A DNA stretch of 64,000 nucleotides from positions 20,084,162-20,148,161 of the forward strand of contig CM046294.1 in NCBI GenBank assembly GCA_025267735.1, given 5' to 3'. Position numbers and translations under genes: made by a program. Under the pieces are notes generated by a model. That model had not been told where the DNA came from and did not search any database. It saw only the letters and a list, made by a program, of their open reading frames with translations. The stretch comes from Mactra quadrangularis (Eukaryota; Mollusca; Bivalvia; Venerida; Mactridae). Positions 43,950 through 54,900 of this stretch are shown piece by piece (the stretch's first letter is position 1; the number at the start of each line of letters is the position of its first letter).

Positions 43950-44840
43950 TACAACGGTAATTGTATTGTATAAATGAAGTTTCTCACTCCACTCAGGTTT
44001 CTGACACTTACAATACTCTTCTCTAGGTAATCACTGCTTATTTATAGTGCTTAATCCAATAAGGGCATGTAATTAAAAATAATTAAGATCGGTTTTAAAT
44101 CCCATGACTTGAACTGTCTAAGAAAACCCTGACAGTTATATAACTACTGTAGCGTGGTAAATAAACAAGTAAATGTCAATTACTTCTAACAGGATTTCGT
44201 TGGAAATGTTAGAACTAAACTACTAACTTTAGTGAAGTATAATAACTAAGTTAATGTCACTTTAAAGTCACAAGATTTTAGAGAAATGTTAGAGTAGATA
44301 CATTGTATTTATATTTCTGTATTTCAATAGTAACCACACACGCGGATGTTATAATTTACCCCCTCTTTATATAAAATATAGGGTCCTTGGTCAATTTGAC
44401 TTAGTATGTATTCATGTACTTCGAGTTAAATCTTTGATTTTATTTTGTTTTACCATGTAAATGGTTTTATCTTAATTCAACTTAAATAAAGTCTCAGAGA
44501 GCAACAATGATAGTGATAAAAATACAAAAACGTCAAAATATTTTTAACGCTTTCAACTCACCCTGAGTTAAAATTGAGAACAAAGCGTAAGTAGTTACCT
44601 TGTAACTGATTTATCGCACAAATTTGCGTGGCGACTCGTTGGGCTAAGACTATTTTGACTGTTTTCTATCGCAATCAGCTACGTTTTCAGATTAACATTT
44701 TGCCTTATACAATGTTTGGTCGAATATGCAATGTGGGAAGAAGATTTTACCAATAATTACCCAACTTTTTTGGATTCTTTACTGTTATTTATCTGAGAAT
44801 AGGGAGTGACATTTATGTGTTTTTAATGGAGAATGCGAAG
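43950..44840. other. non-coding stretch, nothing recognised
   Basis: Intergenic; no supportable feature. Confidence 0.35.
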
Positions 44841-44844
44841 TTCT

Positions 44845-44968
44845 ATTGAGTAAAGTCGTTGAAATAAACATGGTTACGCGACTTAATTATCGTATTAAAC
44901 TTTCTAATCGATACTGAAAGCTGTAAGAAATGTTGTCAGGGGAAACGAATTTATCACGTTAGGTAAAT
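44845..44968 (+). repeat. 125-bp direct repeat R5, copy 2
   Basis: Second copy of the 41.29-41.42-kb sequence, with only a handful of substitutions. It is non-coding. Confidence 0.88.
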
Positions 44969-44969
44969 A

Positions 44970-46595
44970 TACTAAGGGGCAGGTAATTCAGATTAATGCT
45001 AATCTGTCTACGGTATTATATAAATAACACAACACTATTGCAAACTTTAACTTGCTGTTGTAATGTTAAATATCAATATTTCTTTAATCTATAAACTTCA
45101 ACGCTTTCCACAATTTGTTTAATCTTTCAAATCGACAAGACGTCAAGGAGTTGAAGGCGGAGTCTATGATGGAAGGGAGGCGTGTTTATTGTATGTCTAC
45201 AGCGCCACCTAGTGAGTGTGGCATTGCTAGAGAATATTCGTTCGTGATAAATTTAAAGGGGAATAACATATGCCGGCCTAGTAATATTACAATGAGGTGT
45301 CACACTTGAATTACGCCTCTTTGTCTTTGTTGAAAATTGTTTAATTGTGGAAAGAGTTATCTTTTACTCTCTTGTTACCATTAGAACGATGTAGACATAT
45401 CGTTCCTAAAACTACATAATCAGTAAATAAAAAGTCGGAATAAATCAGAATATTTCCAAGGTTAGAAAAGGCAATAAGACAACCGCCAAGCGAAATATAG
45501 AACATCAAAAAGATAGACATTGTAATTGCTAGTGCCTTTTTTAGAAACAAATGTCATAAAATTAACTTTTAAGTGCGAAGAAGACTGTGTCACGACTTGC
45601 TCATAAAATAGTATTCTGTAAGTATTCTATAATAACTGTCTCAAAACTTTTGCGAAAAGCTCATTTTTTGTTAAACCACAATAAAGTAAGTCAAATGCAA
45701 TTGGTTGGCATCTAGTTGATTATTCAAGAGCCTGAAACAGTTGGACATTTTTTGCTCGGTCAGTAGTTGAAATTGTGTACATTTGTATATGATTCTGATA
45801 TATTTATTTAAAACTATCATGATGTAATAAAATGTATTACTTTACTCAGTTTACAATGGAGCAGACAATCGCCAGACATATAACAGCATGTCATTCCTGT
45901 TAAACATGATACAATAAGCTGTAAATTCATCACGTCTAACACACAGGTCAAATATCAGCATCAAATACTAATTTATTGGTATTTTAACGTGGTATGTGAT
46001 TATAAAGACCTAGACGATCACCATGACACAAGAAATTATGTGATTATATGACTGAAGTTAATTAGTTCCATGACTGTACAATAAACTCTTAAGTTCTAAG
46101 CAACCAATTCACCTGAGCAACGTAATAATAACTACAAGAAGTTTTTTTCATACAAATGTTTTGTGGGCAATCCAATTCTCTGACCATGCACCAATATTAT
46201 TTGACCTAGTTTTGACACGACCCATTATTGAACATAAGGTATCATTGCAATGAAGCCACAGACACTGCTGGACAAAAATGTAGAAAGAATGTGTCTTCTA
46301 CAGTCTCTGTATGTTTTTTGGGGGGATTTACCTTGTGACCCAGTTTTTGAATAGCTCATCACTCTTGTTTGACTGATATGTACCTACTGACCAAGTTTGA
46401 TGAAATTGGAGCAAAATAGTTATTTTTACAGTGTACTGAGTGTTGATGTATAATAGATGCTTGACTGACATCAAACAATCTGGAGAGCTAGGAAATTCAT
46501 TATGAAAACACTAGCTGCTTATGTTTGTGTAAAAAAGCGCCATTAAATCTTTTAGAAATCACAAACTAGGCAATAGCTAGACTTTCAAACTTCGA
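44970..46595. other. non-coding stretch, nothing firm
   Basis: Short frames (45,115-45,309; 45,341-45,550) lack domains or splice context. 46.15-46.45 kb (GGGGGGATTTACCTTGTGAC, TGACCAAGTTTGATGAAATT) has the look of a dispersed repeat, but no second copy is in the window. Confidence 0.35.
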
Positions 46596-46598
46596 TTT

Positions 46599-46673
46599 GC
46601 GGGTTTAGGGCAAAACAGTCATAACTCACTCTTTTCTTATATTGAGTTATGACTGTTTTGCGCTTAACCAGCG
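46599..46673. mobile_element. 75-bp hairpin element, copy 1
   Basis: GGGTTTAGGGCAAAACAGTC with ATAACTCA pairs with TGAGTTATGACTGTTTTGCG with CTTAACC, around a loop of about 15 bp. Same family as 47.71, 49.60 and 63.79 kb. Confidence 0.9.
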
Positions 46674-47707
46674 AATAGCAATTGCACTAATAACAGAAAT
46701 AAGTTCTTTCTTCTCTCTACTTGTTTTTGGCCCATGCAACAATAAATATAAAAACAAAAGCTAGATTAAATACAAAATGTTTTATTTCTTTATGATATAA
46801 AAATGCAAACGTCATTCGTTAATATGACACATTTGAAGAAAATGAGTCGAAATAAAAATGGCAAAAAAAATGGAATTTATGAAAACGTGAGCTTGCAAAT
46901 ACAAAAAAGAACAGTGAAAAAAAAACAATAACTGATTTGAACACACAAATATTATGTTTTATAATGAACGTATTAGTATTTAATACTAGATTTAGTTGAG
47001 CATTTATACACATTTTCATTCATACTAGTTTGTATTATATCTTTTTATACTTCACTATCATATCTTAGCTATCTTGAAACAATGGAAGCAATATTTTATG
47101 TTGAGGCTTGCATGTATCCAAAAAAGAATTCAGCAAAGTTTGGCTACCTGGTCCTAATTTGTATTCATAACAAAAGTTTAAGCATAATACAAATAACGTC
47201 ATTTTTCAAAAATTTCTGTCTATCCTAGCATTTACCCAATAAAGAATTCTGTAAAGATAATATTCAGTTTGGCTACCTGGTCCTGAATCCTTTCGTAATA
47301 TAATTTCCTTCCTTTTTGTTTAGACAAATTTGAAATAAAGGTAAAAAATTGTACCACAACAGTGAATAAGTGTACACAACATGTATATTCTTATAATATT
47401 CTCATGTATATGATCACCATTGAACATGAGAACTACAAATTAACTGACTTTTTTTAATTTTCAAAATAATAGTTCTATAATGAACAAAGCAGGTATAACA
47501 AACAGAAGAAATGATAGTATAGTATTATACATGTACAACTTGTATGTTAACTTTAATTATCAATTAACAAAGTTCTTAATACTGCTTGTATTTTAATAGT
47601 TCAATTTTGAGATACATGGTACATCTATCAATCAAGGTTTTGAGAACAGAAAATAAAACCATCTGGAGAATATAACTTCAATTACTTCAGTACAATTTCA
47701 AAAGAAT

Positions 47708-47790
47708 ATTACAGGTTTAACGCAAAACAGTCATAACTCACTTTTTTATTATATTGAATTACGACCGTTTTTCACTAAACCGGTAATATT
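47708..47790. mobile_element. 80-bp hairpin element, copy 2
   Basis: GGTTTAACGCAAAACAGTCA with TAACTCA pairs with TGAATTACGACCGTTTTTCA with CTAAACC. The flanks ATTAC/GTAAT extend the palindrome. Confidence 0.88.
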
Positions 47791-48554
47791 ATCGTGCCTT
47801 TAAACAAACCAATAAACATCAGAAACTGAAATCAGTAAACAAGAAAAAAACTTCAACACTGAACTTAATAGCATCAAAAACAAAATAACTTTTACAAAAA
47901 AAGAAATCTGAAATTTCCCCCATTTTCAAGAAACATCACTCATTAAATAGTAATAGGTCAACTTTAAAAGAAACATTAAAAACCTGTTTACAAAAAAATG
48001 TAATTCTTCAGCAAAAACACAAAACAAAATAATCACAAACATTTCAAATAAAATCTGTTATCACTTTAATAACAATCAATAAAAAAAGATTTTTAAAACT
48101 CAATTATTTTCACTCCAAAACAAAATCAATAAATATATTAAAACAAGATAAATTTTTCTACTTTCTGGACAATGCTTTCATTCTTTATAAAAAAACATGT
48201 TTTAGTATATGTACAACACTTACCGGTATGTATAGTGTGTAAAGTTTGACCCTGATCTGACCTATCACCTTTGCATCTAATAATTACCTACACATTTTCA
48301 GACGAATATCAGTACCACGCCTATTCTACACTTAAGCAGAGATTGTAAAATTATAGAGGTATGTTTATTCAAAACATAATCCTCACCGGCCACGGTGTAA
48401 TCAAGCAAATATACAACATTCATATTCAATGTAATATGAATATTCTTGCATGAAGGTCAGGTCGGGGTCAAACTTTATGCACAATAGTCAATCTTATATA
48501 TTGTATACATCTGTACAACATAGCTATTTTATGTACAACAAATATTTTATTAAA

Positions 48555-48950
48555 ATATACCATTTGGATCTCCTTGGCGGATAACCACAAAAATCCTTGG
48601 ACACATATCCATGCCGTGTTGGAACTACTTGGCCACATGACCAAACTAATCCAGTGTTGCAGTAAACAAACCCTTGATTGTTTAAGCAATTATGGGAGTC
48701 TTGTTTTTAAGTCAATAAATTTGACATACATTATTCAATATCGCTGAACAATAGTCACATATAATATGACATAATAATGTGTTCAAGAAGCATAAGGAGA
48801 TTGCCATTGGAACTATTTTGCTTAAGCTGTCGGGTGCATCCTTTCGTGCTTTGCCTTGCATATGCAGCAATACACCAACACTCTTGGTATACCACCGACA
48901 ACCCATCTGAGATTATTCATTCAATGAATGGTTCCAAATGTACAGTATAC
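48555..48950 (+). mobile_element. diverged relative of the TTCGGAAC element
   Basis: CAATATCGCTGAACAATAGT, then GAGATTATTCATTCAATGAA and GGTTCCAAATG, follow the order of the copies at 19.7 and 36.7 kb, with much substitution between. This explains the open frames 48,468-48,689, 48,712-48,906 and 48,777-49,010, which are not genes. Confidence 0.5.
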
Positions 48951-49601
48951 CTGTTAGTTACACATTTAATAGATAAAATCTCTGAAATATTTGATAAAAG
49001 TCTAACTTAACTGAGCTTTCTACATGAATGTAACAAATATTCAGAGTAGATGTAATACCAACTGTATATCATAATACAAACAACAGGTATAAGAAATATA
49101 TAAAAAAAAACATAAAGAGGTGGTCTGTCCTGTACTCATATAACAATATTGATCATATATTTAAAGTATATAGTAACTTTACCAAGTATATATATACATG
49201 TATATCTATATACTACTATGTCAGGGTCTACAGTCGTGTGATCTAGCAACAGTGGATAAAGTAAACTCATACAAGCTTTTTGCCGATTTCATCTTAACAA
49301 ATAACCACCGATAAATGTCACCAAAAAAACGTTATAATAAATACTACTTTCCTCTACTCCAGAAGTCCTCATTTGTCTAGTTTAATTTCTCTCTTATCAT
49401 TCATGCCTTCGCACAAAAATTGAGATAAGTGGTAATTATGTCATTTTGCAAAAATACTTTGTGCAGAGGATTCAGAGTAAACAGATACAATTCAGTGACA
49501 GAAGTAGCAAAATAAGATTCTATTGTATTGGCCGTCACGAGAATTCAACGAAAAACCAATTGTTTGTTCGACTTCTGCAGATCATGTGACTATACACCCT
49601 G

Positions 49602-49686
49602 TATATTGCGGGCTTAGCGCAAAATGGTCGTAACTCACTCTTTTTAAATTGAGTAATGACCTTTTTGAGCTAAGCCAGCTATATTG
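49602..49686. mobile_element. 80-bp hairpin element, copy 3
   Basis: GGGCTTAGCGCAAAATGGTC with GTAACTCA pairs with TGAGTAATGACCTTTTTGAG with CTAAGCC. TATA occurs on both outer sides. Confidence 0.9.
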
Positions 49687-51304
49687 TAAGTATATCAGGT
49701 TTTCCTCAGTAACTGAACTAATAGCAAGGTATACAATCATAGCATATCATAGAAGATTGAGATATAAAATTTCACATACAAAAATTATCAAATTGAAAAA
49801 ACTCAGTCATACAATGTTGATAATATAAGAGGGGATTATATGGATAATGTTTGAACACAATTAACATAAAATATATCCATATGGACGGAACACCAAACTA
49901 GTTGAGTAAAACTTTAAACTTTATATGAAATCTATGTGTGATATATGAAATATGTATGTATGTTTAATGTACTACAGGTTAACAAGCAAAACTTGGCGAT
50001 GCATTCAGACTTCAAGTTTTATACAAACAGACATACAGTAATAATAACAAAATACAGATTTGTGGTTTGTGGATCCCTAACTTAAATATGGTTAAATTGA
50101 AAATAACGCCCTTGTTCTACCTATATTCAAATTTAGTACTATGTTGTTTTTTTAGATTGCATATAAATGAATAGTAACTAGGTATGCTATTAAAATTTTG
50201 AGAAAAAAATGTTTGTTTTTTTTAATTTTTGAGTTAAAATAAAATCAACTTGCAAAAGTCCATTTTTTTTTGTTATATTCAAGCTCTGATACAACAAAAC
50301 AAATATAAACATATTAACTGAGCATTCAAGATACATATGTTAGCTAGCACTAATGTTAATATATCATTGATATACAAAAATAAATTCTTCGAACTTTAGA
50401 AGAAAAAATGTTTTACGAAAAAAAGTGAAACAAATGAGTTTTGTAATATGCAAATTAATGTTGATTTAAATAATGAAGTTATGAATATTAATGACACAAT
50501 TGCATAATGTTTAATGGTAATGAACACATGATTAGTTTTGTTATAGATAATAAATTTTGAACACAATTCATATGGAAATTTTGTTTGTTTTCCAAATTAG
50601 AACCATTTGTATCATTTATCTTAATACAAGAGGAAAACAACACAACGACAACATTATACAAAACATAAAATATAAAACATACATGGCATTCTTAAAAATA
50701 TAAATATGACTGAAATAAGTCATACATTCAGTGTTTAGAAACAATTACAATTAAATAAGTGACCCCTGAACCTACCAAAGTCACCCATCAATTGTGATTT
50801 CAGACAAATTTATCATCTTTAAAAACAGCTTTCATACCTACAGTTATATGCAGGAATTCAACTGCAAACAGCAAAAAAAAACAAGGAATTAAATATGCTC
50901 TTTTCTATTTGAGAGCTAATTCTTGGTTTAAAATAAATATTAAAACAAAAAACATCATACAACAACAAAAACAGTTCAATTATCCATATAGAATTCAACT
51001 CAAAGATAGAAAATTCTTTCCATTCAAGGTATTAGAGAATAGATCAGTATGTATCAGTAAAATACTTTACAAAAACACAGTAGCACTAATTTATACTTGG
51101 TACCCATTTAGCAAAGACAAAAATGGAGATTATTGCTTTAATTAATCTTATCTCTGGCATTGAATGGATATATACTAACAATAATTTACATACTACACAT
51201 ATGTAATTCAAAATTATCAAACAAACATTGAAGTATAAAACTGATTCCAGTCAGTAAATGTATCAGAAAAAATAATCTTTAAAACATCAACAACATACAC
51301 AAAC

Positions 51305-51447
51305 ATGGGTGAAAGCTGACAGTTTTGAAAATACTGAAATTTTATTTTCAAAATACTGAAACAGACTGATTTTATAGTAATTCTTAAGAGTTATTTATTT
51401 GCAAAATACTGAAATCAGTATCTATACTGAAAACTTTCACCCTTGCA
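51305..51447. mobile_element. MITE with GGGTGAAAG ends
   Basis: Left GGGTGAAAGCTGACAGTTTT with GAAAATACTGAAA; right TTTCAGTATTxTGCAAA-like sequence, then CAGTATCTATACTGAAAACT and TTCACCC. The ends are inverted repeats and ATACTGAAA recurs inside. Single-ended relatives are at 61.26-61.38 and 61.98-62.05 kb (ATACTGAAAACTTTCA). It sits in the presumed 3' UTR of the p53-family gene. Confidence 0.8.
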
Positions 51448-51615
51448 CAAAGAAATCTTACTACAAAATGTCTTATATTGATCAACAAAATGAGAAACAT
51501 ACACAGTAAATATACAACCCAATTAACTTCTCCATACATAATTTATCTAATATTTTGAACATATTAGAAGACAAATTTTGTACAAAAAACCTCATAACTT
51601 AAGTATACAAATTAT

Positions 51616-51924
51616 TCAAACAGTAGGTGATAATTTCTCTTTTTTCGCAGCAGATGTTGAACAATGTGTTACATTAGTTTCTTCTGTAAGTGAGATGGTA
51701 TGTTTAAAGGTATATCTTGTAACTTCAAAATATCCAGGGTTATAGGTACTGTTTTGTGATACAGAGTTCTGGGATGATAAACTAATTGTTGATGTACTTG
51801 ACGTACTTTTCTGTATATCTTGACTGTCAAGCTGTATGGTTGTTAAACCATGACTCCTTAACTCTAGCACTGACTTCCAGATTTTATTTCTGTGAGCATT
51901 ACCAATCTTCATCTTAGCAAGATC
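51616..51924 (-). CDS. p53-family long-isoform last exon (SAM end and TI-like tail)
   Basis: Acceptor AATCTATTTAAG precedes 51,924; phase 0; 102 codons and TGA at 51,616-51,618. [20 protein letters not shown] completes the SAM domain (long last helix with Trp). A Ser/Thr-rich stretch follows, then [15 protein letters not shown], close in pattern to the R-x-T-L-R-Q-T-I-S-F element near the end of p63/p73 alpha, which is part of the transactivation-inhibitory region. This suggests that the self-inhibitory C-terminus exists in this gene; inhibition itself is inference. Confidence 0.92.
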   Translation of the reverse strand, partial: DLAKMKIGNAHRNKIWKSVLELRSHGLTTIQLDSQDIQKSTSSTSTISLSSQNSVSQNSTYNPGYFEVTRYTFKHTISLTEETNVTHCSTSAAKKEKLSPTV

Positions 51925-54900
51925 CTTAAATAGATTACAAATATTTGATTATTATTGTGTTAACCTGGGTCGATAGCGCAGTTGGTAGCGCGCCAGGATT
52001 TGGAATCTTGTGTCCCAAAGGGGGTACGGGTTCAAATTCCAACCGGGGAGGTTATACCCTTCCATGAAAAATTGACAATAATGTCGATTTTCTTCCATCA
52101 ATTAAATAATAAGGAGAAGTTTCCAGCCATGTGGAAGAGTAGGCGAGTACTGGTTATAGACAATGGCCCAGGAAAGCTAGGTTAGGTGAGCTGGGCCCCG
52201 TAAAATAACCTAAATTGTGTTGACACAGTGTTAAACCCAGTAAAAAAAAATTTATTATTGTGTTAGGAAATTATCATGTATGAATTATGACATTAAAAAA
52301 AGAAATTTTTGGTTTCCAGTGGTGCTTTTCACAAAAATTCTTACGAAATATTAATAATACGCTCATTTTTTGGCATATCGATATTAAATATAATACAAAT
52401 TGTGTAGAATTGTGTATACCTTTTTAATATCATATCATAGTTATGCTTTTTATCCATCTGACTTTGAAGTGCTATTTATATGAAACTGACTTACGAAGAT
52501 CTTTTTCCTAAGAATTTTTTAGAAAAGCACCACAGAACTAGAAATTGGTTGTCCTGAGCAACCTGACACCAACTGATTCATAGACTGAATTACCACAGTT
52601 AAACGACAAGCACTGGAGTACATTTCAATATAATACAGTACAATGGTACCAGTAACAAATTTAATGTAATGTAATTATTAACATGAAGGTATCTCAAACA
52701 ATCATCTTATACAGTGCCATTCATAATTACCTTTCCACTTTTGTATATGTTTGATTTGTTTTTTAACTTTTTACTAATACTTCGGAAACTAAAATCATCT
52801 CTTTAAAAACATGTACAATTATAACAATTACACCTGTATAAAGTATCATTACTCTTCTATTATGTAATAGCTATTTTTTCTCAACTGTCAAAACACGAAT
52901 AATTTCACTGTGACTTCGTGTTTTTTTTTGTAAAACTTGTGATAGTGTGTATTCAATTACCGTGAAATCATTCAAACTTTGACGGTTGAGAAAAAAAGAC
53001 AACACTATTATAACTACATTGTATCTTTATTAATAAATACATCTGAAAAAAAATTTAACCCTAGGCCTTGCCAAATTGCAATTTTGTTAAGCATCGACTC
53101 AAGTTCGACAAACTTAAGTACCTATTCACAAAAACCGAAAACGAAAACACATGTCCATTCTAGCCAGTTTTCACACAAATAAGTACTTGGTAGTACATGA
53201 ATGTTTATTACATTAATGTGAGATTGAAGTAATTCTATAAAAAAGGTATATACAACATACACATGTACATTTTAGAGATAATTTTGGATAGCACTGTATA
53301 TATCCCATATCATACAGTTGGTGTGAAATTTTAAGAATACTTACTTCAAGTGAGAAATCGTCTAATTGTACTATACTGTACAAGTTTTGTTCATGAAAGC
53401 TATCAATGTATGCATCAAGGCCAAGATGGGTCAACCAGCTGTAATAGAAACAAATAAATATTACATAAAATTTTGTTATCAATTTGATTGGTGAAATTAA
53501 ATGAAGGAAATAGTCTTCTTAAATTCAAACTACATGTATTTCAAGAGAGGACAGTTTAGATTAGGTTTCAATCACATTCAAGTAAATGTAATTGAAAAAT
53601 TAGCATCAGCTCAGGGAAGTGGCAAAGACAGACAGGGTGCAAAAACATTGAACCTCTTTTTAAATAAAACAACTTCGGCCAACAGGCATGACTTTCAGAG
53701 CAAATGGAAAACAAAAAGACAGGGTTCAATCTTATCACTGTAAAGTGACTGTAGTGTACATTTAAGTGGTTAGTAGTCAGATCAAAATAAAACAGTGAAA
53801 GAAAGAACTGCCACTCTATGCATACTTGGTATTTTAGGTAGATCAAAAGTTAGACCTAAAAACAAAACTCACTTAGTAAATTGTGCAAATGTTTACAAAG
53901 CAATGTGTAGATCATTTCATATAAGAACAAATATAAACCAACATGTTACAATCTTAAAATGAAATTAATTTAGTGACAGTTTAATACTGTTTGACAATAC
54001 TAACTTTCATCTAGATTTGAAAATAAACAGAGGCTCCAGTGTAAATCAAAGCACCAACAGCTGTGTCGGATATTGGGTTTTGATGGAATATAAAAGCACA
54101 GGATTATACTACAAATGGAAGCGATACAAAAAAACTTTTACTTACTTACTTTTTACTTAAGCCATATTAGATATACTTCAATTGCACAACAGCATATTGT
54201 CAGCTTGTTAACTTGAATTACAGAATAAATTAATTGAAGTAGTAATTGCACCTTTAATTGCGCACATGCAGTTTAATGTAATCACCCACAGCAAAACCCC
54301 GTGTAAAAAATTAAATCCAACTTACTCTGCTACACTGACATTTGACATATCACCATTATCAATAGTTTCTTCTTTAACAGGTTGTGGAACTTCTACAGGT
54401 GATATAAATGGTTGAGTATCTTGTCTTGTTTCCATATTTTGTGATAGGACTTGTCCGGTAGACTGAGAGGCTGGTACTGTAACAACCCTCGCACTGGTAC
54501 TTGGTCTGTAACATAGATATATGGTAACATAGAGATCAATCTTGGTCTGTAACATAGATATATGGTAACATAGAGATCAATCTTGGTACAAGTAAAAACA
54601 AAAAACATTCATAACATATCATTGGCCTCCGTCTGACCTTGAAGACAAATTAATATCATCAATTGCAGACTACAAAATTAGCAACCGGACACCCACTAAT
54701 TTTGTAGACTGAAATTGTATGATAAATGTTATACAACTGTCAGTGTCTCATACATTAACCCCACAAATTAACATAGATGGGGATAACTATTTTATCGATA
54801 GTGAGTAATAGTGAGTACAGAAGTAATGTAGTAAATATTAAAAAACAACAGGGATAATGTATGTGCCACTGGCAGTTTATTATATACAATGTATAACAAA

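Larger units (their letters stand above)
46675..51300 (-). other. A-rich 3' flank of the p53-family gene
   Basis: Apart from two or three small elements there is no gene. The plus strand is strikingly richer in A than T in long stretches (for example 47.8-48.1 and 50.6-51.0 kb: AACAAAACAAATAT-type runs), so the minus strand is U-rich if transcribed. This would suit a long 3' untranslated region of the minus-strand gene ending at 51.6 kb. That is inference; no poly(A) site is assigned. Confidence 0.35.

Noticed and set aside
53213..53482. 89-codon frame taken as a whole gene
   Set aside because: Only 53,345-53,438 is coding, bounded by CAG and GTAAGT; the rest of the frame is intron.
54393..54608. 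71-codon frame overlapping exon 8 in another frame
   Set aside because: Not used by the main transcript; kept only as the predicted product of the distal duplicated acceptor.
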